A DNA stretch of 64,000 nucleotides from Sphingobacterium olei (GTDB lineage Bacteria > Bacteroidota > Bacteroidia > Sphingobacteriales > Sphingobacteriaceae): the NCBI RefSeq assembly GCF_005048855.1, contig NZ_SUME01000003.1, positions 248,001 through 312,000 of the forward strand, given 5' to 3'. Made by a program: the position numbers and the translations under genes. The notes beneath the pieces were generated by a model. It did not search any database and was not told the DNA's origin. It saw nothing but the letters and a program-made list of their open reading frames with translations. Of the stretch, positions 23,808 through 32,833 are shown in pieces. Numbering within the stretch: position 1 is the first letter of the stretch; each line of letters starts with the position of its first letter.

Positions 23808-24029
23808 TTAATACTCGTCTTCATTGAAAAAGAAATCGTCCTTAGTAGGATAATCTGGCCAAATTTCCTCAATATTCTCGTAGGGTTCACCGTCATCTTC
23901 CAAAGCTTGGAGATTCTCTATTACTTCTACCGGAGCGCCAGAACGAATTCCATAATCGATTAATTCATCTTTTGTTGCAGGCCATGGCGCATCTTCCAAA
24001 TGCGATGCTAATTCTAGTGTCCAATACAT
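23808..24029 (-). CDS. DUF2795 domain protein
   Basis: 73 residues, acidic. The sequence L-A-S-H-L-E-D-A-P-W-P-A-T-K-D-E-L-I-D-Y matches the DUF2795 fold, a short helical domain with a conserved W-P-A-T-K/D-E-L motif. The tail is very acidic (D-D-F-F-F-N-E-D-E-Y). Function unknown; the family is common in Bacteroidota and Actinobacteria as a stand-alone small protein. A TATTTTTG box (24060-24067) lies 30 bp upstream. Confidence 0.88.
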   Translation of the reverse strand: MYWTLELASHLEDAPWPATKDELIDYGIRSGAPVEVIENLQALEDDGEPYENIEEIWPDYPTKDDFFFNEDEY

Positions 24030-24059
24030 AGTCTTACAATTTGAGTTTTATCTTTTTCG

Positions 24060-24067
24060 CAAAAATA
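24060..24067 (-). promoter_or_regulatory. -7 promoter box for the DUF2795 gene
   Basis: TATTTTTG on the minus strand, 30 bp before the ATG. Confidence 0.5.
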
Positions 24068-24176
24068 GTATTTAATTTGACTATAACAAGTTATTTTTGA
24101 GAAAGGGTGTTGTTTTGTGTTTAATTTACTGGTATACAGTGTGATAAAATTATCTTTTTTTGTTATTTGTGATATT

Positions 24177-24920
24177 TTAATGATCGTTGTATATATCCCA
24201 ATATGTTTTCATTTTATGATATACGCCTATTTGTAGTTGATTGCTTGCTTCTGTTGATAAATTTTGTGTGTCTATAGGCGCTAAAACAGTAATGTGAATG
24301 ACGCCGGGGCGTGATCCTTTTTTTAATCCATCATCCCATAAGATCTTCCAGGCATCTTGTAAGACCACAGGGATAATCTGAACCTGATTTTCGACGGCGA
24401 TGCGAAATGAGCCAGATTTAAATTCATGAAGTTGAGGAGGGTATTCGTCATCAATTTTTCCTTCTGGAAAAATAACAACGGTTCTCCCTTCTTTTACCAG
24501 TTGATGTGCTCTTTTGAATGAACGAAAAGCAGATATGTTACTTTTGCGATCTACGGCAATATCTATGCTCTTAAAGAATATGTTGGTAACGGGATTATCG
24601 AGTAATTCTATTTTTCCCATAAAAGAAAACGGCTGATTACAAACGTAGTTAATAGCTGTGATATCTAATATAGATGTATGGTTGGGACAAATAACATAGG
24701 GTTTCGTCCAGTCGATTGTTGCTTCAAAGGTCACTTTAAATCGGATACCGACAAGCCAACAGGCTAACAAGCTAATCCATTTGCGCAGAAATACAATTTG
24801 ATTGTAGTACTTGGAAGGACGGAAAGTAAAGTAACGTAAGATAGGGTAGGCAAGCACAAAAAAAAATAGCACGGCACCGTAGTATAGGACCGTGTGCGTT
24901 TTTCTCAATAGTTTTACCAT
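24177..24920 (-). CDS. plsC: 1-acyl-sn-glycerol-3-phosphate acyltransferase
   Basis: 247 residues. N-terminal membrane helix (about 11-30) and a second hydrophobic stretch (about 50-58), then the acyltransferase block: catalytic N80-H81-T-S-I-L-D86 and substrate-binding F-P-E-G (151-154). It adds the second acyl chain to lysophosphatidic acid to form phosphatidic acid at the inner membrane. Bacteroidota often carry several PlsC-like genes, including ornithine-lipid enzymes, so exact acceptor is not certain. The promoter box is only 4 bp from the ATG. Confidence 0.92.
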   Translation of the reverse strand: MVKLLRKTHTVLYYGAVLFFFVLAYPILRYFTFRPSKYYNQIVFLRKWISLLACWLVGIRFKVTFEATIDWTKPYVICPNHTSILDITAINYVCNQPFSFMGKIELLDNPVTNIFFKSIDIAVDRKSNISAFRSFKRAHQLVKEGRTVVIFPEGKIDDEYPPQLHEFKSGSFRIAVENQVQIIPVVLQDAWKILWDDGLKKGSRPGVIHITVLAPIDTQNLSTEASNQLQIGVYHKMKTYWDIYNDH

Positions 24921-24924
24921 AGTG

Positions 24925-24932
24925 CAAACCTA
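24925..24932 (-). promoter_or_regulatory. -7 promoter box for plsC
   Basis: TAGGTTTG on the minus strand followed by CACT and the ATG. The spacing implies a leaderless transcript. Confidence 0.5.
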
Positions 24933-25012
24933 AATAAATTTGAAACATAAAAAAAGTTAGCCTGCGTTATATAAAACAACAGGTGCATCTAAGAAGATAA
25001 TTTAGCAGCAAA

Positions 25013-25047
25013 AACGTCACTGCCTGCCTGCGGTAGGCAATGACGTT
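25013..25047. repeat. Short palindrome with a CGTCATTGC core
   Basis: Arms AACGTCACTGCCT/AGGCAATGACGTT (12 of 13 pair) around a nine-base loop, 20 bp beyond the dipeptidase stop. The CGTCATTGC core is shared with the REP-like copy 1, so it may be a minimal relative. It may also end the dipeptidase transcript. Confidence 0.55.
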
Positions 25048-25066
25048 GGAAATCTCTTTCTCTGTC

Positions 25067-26437
25067 TTACTTGCTTAATTCTGCATAGTACTTATGAAAT
25101 AAAGGAATGGTTTCGATTCCCTTTAGGTAATTTTCAATGCCATATTTTTCATTGGGAGAATGCAAATTATCACTGTCCAATCCAAAACCCAGTAATACGG
25201 TTTTGATCCCCAATTCTTTTTCAAATAATGCTACGATAGGGATAGATCCACCGCCACGAGTTGGTATCGGTTTTTTGTTGAATGTTTCAGTTAATGCTTT
25301 TTCAGCCGCTTGGTAAGCAATACTATCTGTAGGTGTAACTACAGGCTCACCCCCATGATGCGGTTTTACTTTAACTTTTATATAATCTGGAGCTATTCCT
25401 TCAAAATGATCTTTGAAAAGTTTGGTGATTTTTTCCGAATTTTGATTTGGGACTAAACGCATTGAAATCTTAGCAAATGCTTTGGAAGGTAATACTGTCT
25501 TTGCACCTTCTCCGATGTAGCCGCCCCATATGCCGTTTACTTCAAGAGTAGGACGGATGCCAGTTCGTTCGATCGTTGTGAAATCTTTCTCTCCCCAAAT
25601 GTTAGCAATCCCCAAGTCCGATTTGTATTCTTCAATATCAAAAGGGGCTTCATTCAATGCTTTCCTTTCTTCGCGAGTCAATTCCACAACATCATCATAG
25701 AATCCAGGTATGGCAATATGATTATTTTCATCGTGTAACGATGCGATGAGTTTGGCTAGAATCGTTGCCGGATTGGCTACAGCACCGCCATACACCCCCG
25801 AGTGGAGATCGCGGTTGGGGCCGGTTACCTCTACTTCCACGTAAGAAAGTCCGCGTAAGCCAGTTTCTAAAGAAGGGCTGTCGAGACTGATCATAGAGGT
25901 GTCGGAGATAACGATGACATCTGCTTTCAAACGTTCTTTGTTTTCTTTTACAAAAACATCTAAGTTCGCAGAACCAACTTCTTCTTCTCCTTCAATCATG
26001 AATTTGATATTACATGACAGTTGATCATTTTTTATCATGTATTCAAATGCTTTTACATGCATGTAAAACTGACCTTTATCGTCTGCAGCACCACGCGCAT
26101 AGATTTTACCATCACGAATAGTCGGTTCGAAAGGAGGCGTGTCCCATAATTCAATTGGATCCGCAGGTTGTACATCGTAATGACCATAAACCAAAACCGT
26201 AGGTAAAGATGGATCGAAAACTTTTTCGCCATATACAATAGGATAACCTGCTGTCGGACAAATTTCGACGTTATCAGCTCCGGCTTCTTTTAGTTTTTGG
26301 GCTACGAATTCAGCCGTATTTAATACGCCTTCCTTGTACTGTGGATCAGCACTTACTGAAGGAAAACGCAATAAATCAAATAGTTCGTCTAAGAAGCGTT
26401 GTTTATTCGCTTCCACATAATCTTTGATATTTTGCAT
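25067..26437 (-). CDS. M20 family dipeptidase
   Basis: 456 residues, a cytosolic metallopeptidase. Two-zinc site residues are visible: H86-x-D88 in Y-G-H-Y-D-V-Q-P-A-D, the bridging D119 in A-R-G-A-A-D-D-K-G, the catalytic glutamate in I-E-G-E-E-E-V-G-S and a C-terminal H-S-P-N-E-K ligand. The lid domain lies at about 205-360. Relatives hydrolyse dipeptides such as Xaa-His or Cys-Gly. It is monocistronic, with a TATCTTTG box 16 bp before the ATG. The exact substrate is unknown. Confidence 0.93.
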   Translation of the reverse strand: MQNIKDYVEANKQRFLDELFDLLRFPSVSADPQYKEGVLNTAEFVAQKLKEAGADNVEICPTAGYPIVYGEKVFDPSLPTVLVYGHYDVQPADPIELWDTPPFEPTIRDGKIYARGAADDKGQFYMHVKAFEYMIKNDQLSCNIKFMIEGEEEVGSANLDVFVKENKERLKADVIVISDTSMISLDSPSLETGLRGLSYVEVEVTGPNRDLHSGVYGGAVANPATILAKLIASLHDENNHIAIPGFYDDVVELTREERKALNEAPFDIEEYKSDLGIANIWGEKDFTTIERTGIRPTLEVNGIWGGYIGEGAKTVLPSKAFAKISMRLVPNQNSEKITKLFKDHFEGIAPDYIKVKVKPHHGGEPVVTPTDSIAYQAAEKALTETFNKKPIPTRGGGSIPIVALFEKELGIKTVLLGFGLDSDNLHSPNEKYGIENYLKGIETIPLFHKYYAELSK

Positions 26438-26453
26438 TATAAACGGGTTTTTA

Positions 26454-26461
26454 CAAAGATA
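26454..26461 (-). promoter_or_regulatory. -7 promoter box for the M20 dipeptidase
   Basis: TATCTTTG on the minus strand, 16 bp before the ATG. Confidence 0.5.
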
Positions 26462-26643
26462 AAGAAATAAATTAGGAAAGTAGATGTAACATTTTTTGCA
26501 TTTAAACTACAAATGATATGGAATTTGAATTTCAAAGCAGCTTATGATATAGTGACAGGAATTCAATAAATTGTTAATTATAGTTAATGTTATTGTATAG
26601 TATAAATTGTTAAATTATTTTCGCTTAAGATTATAGCCCTTGT

Positions 26644-29361
26644 ATGAAAAAACTACTCTTCATTTTTCTATTGTCCGTATTCAGCAGTTCCGCTTTTTCC
26701 CAAACTTTCATAAAGGGTGAAATCGTAGATGACGCAGATAAAACAAAATTATCAAATGCTACGATTATGCTCATACAGGCCCGAGATTCTATTTTGGTTG
26801 ATTTTACCCGATCGGGAGAAAATGGGAAATTCCAAATGGGAAAACCCGATACGGGTTCTTACCTATTAATCGTCTCCTATCCAAAATTCGGAGATTACTA
26901 TACTCAGATAGAAGGCGACAAACAAGATTCAGAAATTGGTCAGATTGGCTTGACCAGTGCGGCAAACCTTTTGGAGGAAGTGCTCGTGACCGGTAAGATT
27001 CCAATCGTTATTAAAGGCGACACGGTAGAATATGATGCATCGAGTTTTACGGTAGAAAAGAATGCTAAAGTCGAAGATTTGCTCAAAGTGTTACCTGGGA
27101 TATCCGTAGATGCGAGTGGTAAAATCACCGCACAAGGGAAGACTGTAGAGAAAGTTTTAGTAGACGGTGAAGAGTTTTTTGGCGATGATCCTGTTCTGGT
27201 AACGCGAAATATCCGATCAGATATGGTGGATAAGGTGCAGGTATACGAAAAGAAATCGGATCAAGCCGAACGCACCGGTGTGGATGATGGACAGCGCTCG
27301 CAAACGATCAACTTGAAACTCAAAGAGGAAGCTAAACATGGTATCTTTGGTAAGATAGAAGCGGGAGCAGCGACTGATAAGTTTTATTTAGGCCAAATGA
27401 TGACGAATTATTTTAAAAAGTCACTTCGATTATCGGCTTATTTGATCGCCAGTAATAACGGAAAGACAGATTTATCGGGCGACGAAGCCTCTTCGATCGG
27501 AAATGAAGATCGAGGAGGTCAGGGGCAATTTTCAGGCGAGGGGCGGCCAGAAGTGTTGAATACAGGCGTGCAATATGCTGACAAGTCAAACAATGGAAAG
27601 CATTATTGGCATGTAGGATATAAACTTAACGATGCAAATAACGATATCAACCGTTCGGTATTTACTCAAAATTCGTTAAGGGATACGATGCTAATCACAA
27701 ATAACGATGCCAAAATAAATTCGCATAACAATAAGCAGGATATGTATCTGAAGTATGAAGCCAAATTTGATTCGTTGACCACACTGACGGTATGGGCGGG
27801 GGCTGCACGTACAAAATCGGAATATAATTCTTCCTCGGAATCGGGTACTAGGAATCAGTTTAATGAACGGATTAATGGTAATGAAAACAATACCTTCAGT
27901 ACGAATAGAAATGAATCATTAAATGCAAGTACCTTGTTTACACGGAAATTTAGCAAGGAGGGGCGTTCGATATCCTTATATTATGGCACTAACACTTCTG
28001 ATGCAGAAGGAGATCAATATATCTATGCATTAACAAACTACTACAGAAATAATTCCCCTTTGCGCGACTCGTTATTGGATCAACATAAAGTAAGTGAAAA
28101 TACTTCTGTAAATCACGATGCGACGGTTACCTATTCCGAACCAATTTTTAAAAATTTCGTGGCATCATTTGAATATGGTATCACGAATAGTTTTAACGAG
28201 AACAAGTTAGAGTCGTTCAATAAGAATGAGGCGACCCAGGTTTATGATATCTTCGATGAGGAGTTTAGTAATGATTATAGGTATAATACCTTTATCAACC
28301 GCTATAATATTGCTGTAAACTATAAAATCGGGGACGCATTCAATGTGAATTTTTCGAATGCCTTCCACGATAATACGTTGTCGCAAAAAAATAACTATGA
28401 TAATTCGAAATTATCACGCACATTCTTTACCTATAACCCAAATATGAATGCAAGATATAGCATTACTAAGAATTCCATGCTGTCATTGAATTATAGGGGA
28501 AACAATATGCTTCCGAGTCTTACACAGATTCAGCCTTTGCGTTCTAATGCTGATCCTTTAAACGAATATTTGGGAAATGAAGAATTAGGAAATTCCTATA
28601 CGCATAATTTGGGTGTGAACTACTGGGCCTCTAAGCTTCTACAAGGTACTTTTTATGGCTTTGGTGCGAATGCTTCGAGTACTAAGGATGCGCTGATACA
28701 GAATGTGATAACAGATACGCTTGGGAAAAACACCTATATTTGGGATAACCTAAGTGCCCGTAATACACAAAGCGTAAACTTTTATTCTTGGTATTCTACT
28801 TTTTTACACAAGAAGTATCAGATCAGGCTTGGTATCAATCCTGGGATTATGATCAACAGAAATTATAACTACGTAAATAGTTTATTGGCCGAGTCACTAA
28901 ATCAGACCTACAATATGGGGATATCGCTACAACGTAGTACGACAAAAGGATTTGATTTTGATTTAGGTTTTGTACCGGGCTATACCATTCGATCCACTGA
29001 TCTGAGTCCACAAGCAGATAGTAAAGGTTTTACATTCAATGCTAATAATACCTTAAAATATTATCTACCGATGAAGTTTATCTTTCAAGCGGAGGTTAAT
29101 TATCTATATGAAGCACCCACGGAAGTCTATAGTCAAAAATTTGAACGTTTATTGTTGAACCCTTCTATTTCCAAGAAATTTTTGAAAGATGAAACATTGA
29201 TGTTAACGTTGACGGCCAATGATATTTTAAATCAGAATATAGGATTTTCAAGGATTCAAAGTGGTGCACAGCTTACCGAGCGCAGGTATAACACCATAGG
29301 GCGATATTTTATGTTGAAAATATCTTGGGATATTAACAAAATGTTTATTCAAACGAATTAA
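26644..29361 (+). CDS. outer-membrane beta-barrel protein (TonB-receptor-like)
   Basis: 905 residues. Signal peptide (1-19, ending F-S-Q), a CarboxypepD_reg-like domain (about 22-105), a TonB-plug-like domain (about 108-225, with V-E-D-L-L-K-V-L-P-G and K-V-L-V-D-G-E-E-F-F-G-D-D-P), then a large barrel typical of the OMP_b-brl_3 family. It lacks the SusC partner and ends in an aromatic-rich strand. It lies 5 bp before a GLPGLI protein gene, a pairing common in Bacteroidota whose function is not known. A role in surface protein or peptide handling is only a guess. Confidence 0.88.
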   Translation: MKKLLFIFLLSVFSSSAFSQTFIKGEIVDDADKTKLSNATIMLIQARDSILVDFTRSGENGKFQMGKPDTGSYLLIVSYPKFGDYYTQIEGDKQDSEIGQIGLTSAANLLEEVLVTGKIPIVIKGDTVEYDASSFTVEKNAKVEDLLKVLPGISVDASGKITAQGKTVEKVLVDGEEFFGDDPVLVTRNIRSDMVDKVQVYEKKSDQAERTGVDDGQRSQTINLKLKEEAKHGIFGKIEAGAATDKFYLGQMMTNYFKKSLRLSAYLIASNNGKTDLSGDEASSIGNEDRGGQGQFSGEGRPEVLNTGVQYADKSNNGKHYWHVGYKLNDANNDINRSVFTQNSLRDTMLITNNDAKINSHNNKQDMYLKYEAKFDSLTTLTVWAGAARTKSEYNSSSESGTRNQFNERINGNENNTFSTNRNESLNASTLFTRKFSKEGRSISLYYGTNTSDAEGDQYIYALTNYYRNNSPLRDSLLDQHKVSENTSVNHDATVTYSEPIFKNFVASFEYGITNSFNENKLESFNKNEATQVYDIFDEEFSNDYRYNTFINRYNIAVNYKIGDAFNVNFSNAFHDNTLSQKNNYDNSKLSRTFFTYNPNMNARYSITKNSMLSLNYRGNNMLPSLTQIQPLRSNADPLNEYLGNEELGNSYTHNLGVNYWASKLLQGTFYGFGANASSTKDALIQNVITDTLGKNTYIWDNLSARNTQSVNFYSWYSTFLHKKYQIRLGINPGIMINRNYNYVNSLLAESLNQTYNMGISLQRSTTKGFDFDLGFVPGYTIRSTDLSPQADSKGFTFNANNTLKYYLPMKFIFQAEVNYLYEAPTEVYSQKFERLLLNPSISKKFLKDETLMLTLTANDILNQNIGFSRIQSGAQLTERRYNTIGRYFMLKISWDINKMFIQTN

Positions 29362-29366
29362 AAATT

Positions 29367-30152
29367 ATGAGATTTATATTAGTTGTCACGTTATTTACAT
29401 TAGGTATTTATTCGCCATTGAAGGCGCAGTATACTTATTTTCCGCAACAGGGTACAATAAGCTATGAGAAAACAATTTTCATAAAGAATCTTGTAAAACG
29501 GTATGGTGCGTACGCAAAGGATGAAAATTCAAAACAGATGATGCTCTCCTTACTGGATAGACTTCCTGAAAATCATGTATTCAAAAAGAAAGCATCATTT
29601 TCTGATAAGGAAGTGTTGTTTGAGCACGTAAAAGAGGATTATACCGAATCCGTTCGTATGATGATGCAAATGGGGGTAATCGAATCGGGTATCATCACCT
29701 ACCAGAATTTGGGAGAGAAGCGTATGAAGTCTTCTTTTGATCTTGGCGGACAATCGATTCTCGTCGATGATCAGGTGGTCGATGTGAAATGGAAGATTAC
29801 GAACGAATATCGATCCATAGCTGGGTATAACTGCCGCAGGGCAAACGGTCTCGTCATGGATTCGATTTACGTCGTCGCATTTTATACAGATGAAATTCCT
29901 GTTTCTGCAGGACCTTCTAGCTTTAATGGATTGCCCGGAATGATATTGGGGCTGGCGGTACCCGAATTACATTATAACATCTTTGCCACCAAGGTGGATT
30001 TGACGCCATTATCGCCTGGTGCATTAGATATTGGTAAAAAGAAAGCGAAGGCGATGACAAGGAAGGAAGTTTACGATCAGTTGAACGCAGTTTTAGTAGG
30101 ATTTTTAGGAGAGAAGATGTTTAACTTGGTGATGGCAGGTTACTATTTATAA
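29367..30152 (+). CDS. GLPGLI family protein
   Basis: 261 residues with a signal peptide (1-20, ending L-K-A-Q). The name-giving motif appears as G-L-P-G-M-I-L-G-L near residues 188-196, preceded by A-F-Y-T-D-E-I-P-V-S-A-G-P. The Y-N-C-R-R-A-N-G segment is also usual. The family is exported, of unknown function, and commonly paired with an outer-membrane beta-barrel gene, as here (5 bp upstream). A strong terminator follows. Confidence 0.93.
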   Translation: MRFILVVTLFTLGIYSPLKAQYTYFPQQGTISYEKTIFIKNLVKRYGAYAKDENSKQMMLSLLDRLPENHVFKKKASFSDKEVLFEHVKEDYTESVRMMMQMGVIESGIITYQNLGEKRMKSSFDLGGQSILVDDQVVDVKWKITNEYRSIAGYNCRRANGLVMDSIYVVAFYTDEIPVSAGPSSFNGLPGMILGLAVPELHYNIFATKVDLTPLSPGALDIGKKKAKAMTRKEVYDQLNAVLVGFLGEKMFNLVMAGYYL

Positions 30153-30173
30153 AAAGGACATTAGAATAGAACA

Positions 30174-30209
30174 AAAAAACCTGACTTACATATGTAAGTC
30201 AGGTTTTTT
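30174..30209. terminator. Bidirectional terminator between the GLPGLI gene and the Hc1-like gene
   Basis: A perfect palindrome with 18-bp arms, AAAAAACCTGACTTACAT and its complement, meeting with no loop spacer. It serves convergent genes on both sides. Confidence 0.93.
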
Positions 30210-30229
30210 ATTTACGATAAACAATAGAA

Positions 30230-30409
30230 TTATTTACCAGTGTTTTTCTTCTCAGTTACTTCGTTGCGAATGTCTTGAGCTAAAGTTTTGATTTCTTGTA
30301 AACCTTTACGAACACGTGTACCTGCTGCTGAGTTACCATTGTTGAAGAATTTGTCCGCATCAGCTTCGATTGAAGCTACTAGTTCTTTTAATTTAGTGTA
30401 GTTTTCCAT
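30230..30409 (-). CDS. histone H1-like protein (Hc1 type)
   Basis: A 59-codon frame. The peptide starts M-E-N-Y-T-K-L-K-E-L-V and contains the family hallmark A-D-A-D-K-F-F-x-x-G-N-S-A-A-G-T-R-V-R-K, followed by L-A-Q-D-I-R-N-E-V-T-E-K-K. This matches the short Hc1-like proteins widespread in Bacteroidota, named for similarity to chlamydial histone H1 and presumed to bind nucleoid DNA; direct proof of binding is limited. It is monocistronic, with 122 AT-rich bases upstream. The size puts it below common gene-finding cut-offs. Confidence 0.9.
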   Translation of the reverse strand: MENYTKLKELVASIEADADKFFNNGNSAAGTRVRKGLQEIKTLAQDIRNEVTEKKNTGK

Positions 30410-30531
30410 TTTTATTAATATAATTTTAGTTATCTCTAATTAATTGCTAAGAAGTAATAAATATACAAATTCAACAAATAAAAAAATAATAAAATGTTGT
30501 TTTTTTGTATAAAAAGTCATTTTAATAGAAT

Positions 30532-32676
30532 TTATTCTACAATTGTCAATTCATCAATTATATTTTGAGCTCCAGCAAATTTGTCGATCACGAATAAAAC
30601 ATAGCGTACATCTACTGAAATTGTACGTTGCAATTTAGGGTCAAAAATAACATCACCAGCCATTGCTTCTATATTTCCATCAAATGCAAGTCCGATTAAT
30701 TCACCTTTTCCATTCAGTACCGGAGAACCAGAATTACCGCCAGTAATGTCTTGATCGCTCAAGAAATTAACAGGCATATGCCCATTCTTATCAGCATAAC
30801 GTCCAAAATCCTTCTTTTCGTATAAATCAATTAATTTTTGAGGAAGATCAAATTCTTCATCTTGTGGTTTATACTTTGCTATCGTACCTTTTAGGGTCGT
30901 GTAATTGTTGATCGCAGCGTCATTGCGTGAATCTTTGGGTAAGGCTCTAATAGTGCCATATGTTAACCTTAGCGTGCTATTTGCATCCGGATAATATTTG
31001 GCTTTGGGGTTCATCTCCAAGAAGCCTGCTATGTATTTTCTATAAGCCGCTTGGTAATCATCTGCCAACTGATTTTGTTCAGGAGATTGTTCCCTATATT
31101 TTGTCATCAATGCATTAGAAATAGCAAATAATGGATCCGTATCAATCTGTTGCGCCGATGGGTTTTCCAAGAAAGCGAGAAGATTTGCTTCTGAACCAAA
31201 CACACTATTTGCGAAATATTGGGCTATTGAGCTACTAAAATTACTGCCATTTTGTTGGGCTAACTCTGCAATATAAGATGAGATGTTGCCTGCTTTTGTA
31301 CTATACAGATTTAATTCATCAGCGAGTACGTCGATTTCCAAAGGAATGTGAACTTTCTCATACGTTTCACGTACAGCACTTTCTAATCTTGGTCGCATTT
31401 CCTGGCGTTTTTCTGCATTCGCGTCAGCATATTGTTTTAACGCATTTCCCAAGCTAGCTGGTAATGCCGCAAATGTCGAAGAACGGAGCATACCGATCAA
31501 ATAATTGTCATGGCGTGCTTTTTCGTTTGTTGCGGCGTAGTAGGCATTTATTGTTGTGATGATGTCACCATATTGTGCTTTATTAGCTGTTTTACTTGCC
31601 CATTTTTGGAATTTCTTTTCTGCCTTACGTTTCGATTCTGACGTTTTGTGCTGTGAAAGCGCATCAATCATACCTTGACGGTTTTTCCAGTAGTTAGCAA
31701 CACCTGAATATTGTGACGCATAGTTGATTTTAACGGCTTGATCTTGATCCATATGTTTTTTCATGGCATCCATTCCTACTTTGGAAGCTTCTACCCAGGC
31801 AGGATATGCATAATTCACATTTTGGTCAATCCCTGCAGCGGGCATCCAACGGTTTGTGCGTCCAGGATATCCTAATATCATCGAGAAATCACCCTCTTTG
31901 AACCCTTTGATGCTTATTGGTAAATGATGTTTTGGTTTTAATGGAACATTTTCTGTTGAATATTCAGCTGGATTCCCGTTTTGGTCTGCATAAACGCGGA
32001 ATACAGAGAAGTCTCCAGTGTGGCGAGGCCATTCCCAGTTGTCAGTATCTCCGCCAAATTTACCAATGCTATTAGGAGGAGTGCCCACCAAGCGTACGTC
32101 CGTGAAGTCTTGATACACAAAATAATAATATTCGTTACCGTTGTAGAATGACTTTACCGAAACTATATACTTTCCGTTTTCACTATTTTCTTTTTCGATT
32201 CTCGCAATTTCTTGATTAATGATTTTCTCTCTTTCTTTTTCCGACATGGTATCATTTACCAGTCCTAAAATGCGTTTAGAAACATCATCCATACGTACAA
32301 AGAAGCGTACATACAAGGATTTAGGTTTCAATTCTTCGGCATGGTTCTTTGCCCAGAAACCGTTGGTTAGGTAGTCGTGCTCTGGAGTGGATAGTTCAGC
32401 GATGGCTCCATATCCACAGTGGTGATTAGTAAAAACGAGTCCTGTTGCTGAAACTATTTCCGCTGTACACCCTCCGTTGAATTGAACTATTGCATCTTTT
32501 AAGCTAGAATTGTTTATGCTGTAGATTTCTTCAGCTGTTAATTTCAAGCCCTTTTTCTGCATGTCAGCTTCATTCAGACGCTTCAAATGCATTAAAAACC
32601 ACATGCCTTCATCGGCCATACTCGTTACGCTTATTACGCATAACACTACTAATGATAATATTCTTTTTATTCGCAT
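30532..32676 (-). CDS. S46 family dipeptidyl-peptidase (DPP7-like)
   Basis: 714 residues with a signal peptide (1-21), then the S46 N-terminus D-E-G-M-W. Catalytic elements: H85/H86 in T-N-H-H-C-G-Y, an aspartate in the central region (G-D-T-D-N-W-E-W-P-R-H) and serine in T-G-G-N-S-G-S-P-V. Eighteen residues after that serine the sequence is F-D-G-N: the Gly at this position is the DPP7 type (hydrophobic/aliphatic P1), whereas DPP11 enzymes carry Arg for Asp/Glu. It is predicted to act in the periplasm, trimming dipeptides from imported oligopeptides for use as carbon and nitrogen. Confidence 0.95.
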   Translation of the reverse strand: MRIKRILSLVVLCVISVTSMADEGMWFLMHLKRLNEADMQKKGLKLTAEEIYSINNSSLKDAIVQFNGGCTAEIVSATGLVFTNHHCGYGAIAELSTPEHDYLTNGFWAKNHAEELKPKSLYVRFFVRMDDVSKRILGLVNDTMSEKEREKIINQEIARIEKENSENGKYIVSVKSFYNGNEYYYFVYQDFTDVRLVGTPPNSIGKFGGDTDNWEWPRHTGDFSVFRVYADQNGNPAEYSTENVPLKPKHHLPISIKGFKEGDFSMILGYPGRTNRWMPAAGIDQNVNYAYPAWVEASKVGMDAMKKHMDQDQAVKINYASQYSGVANYWKNRQGMIDALSQHKTSESKRKAEKKFQKWASKTANKAQYGDIITTINAYYAATNEKARHDNYLIGMLRSSTFAALPASLGNALKQYADANAEKRQEMRPRLESAVRETYEKVHIPLEIDVLADELNLYSTKAGNISSYIAELAQQNGSNFSSSIAQYFANSVFGSEANLLAFLENPSAQQIDTDPLFAISNALMTKYREQSPEQNQLADDYQAAYRKYIAGFLEMNPKAKYYPDANSTLRLTYGTIRALPKDSRNDAAINNYTTLKGTIAKYKPQDEEFDLPQKLIDLYEKKDFGRYADKNGHMPVNFLSDQDITGGNSGSPVLNGKGELIGLAFDGNIEAMAGDVIFDPKLQRTISVDVRYVLFVIDKFAGAQNIIDELTIVE

Positions 32677-32693
32677 ATAATTTGTTTTATGGA

Positions 32694-32722
32694 TTGGTAC
32701 GTGCTGTCAATCCTTATATTTG
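32694..32722 (+). promoter_or_regulatory. Upstream promoter for the DEAD-box helicase
   Basis: TTG (32694-32696), 18 bp, then TATATTTG (32715-32722). Spacing is near the Bacteroidota optimum. It would give a leader of about 105 bases, which might regulate a helicase gene. Confidence 0.4.
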
Positions 32723-32821
32723 AAAGCAAAATTGGCGTAAATACACCGTAAAACAAAATTTTGACAAAGAAAGTTGCTGTTGCAACCTCCTCTTTTCAAA
32801 ATTTAAATGCGCGGATTTACC

Positions 32822-32829
32822 TATCTTTG
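32822..32829 (+). promoter_or_regulatory. Proximal -7 box for the DEAD-box helicase
   Basis: TATCTTTG followed by TAAA and the ATG at 32834. Its position within a longer in-frame reading (from 32807) supports the later start. Confidence 0.5.
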
Positions 32830-32833
32830 TAAA

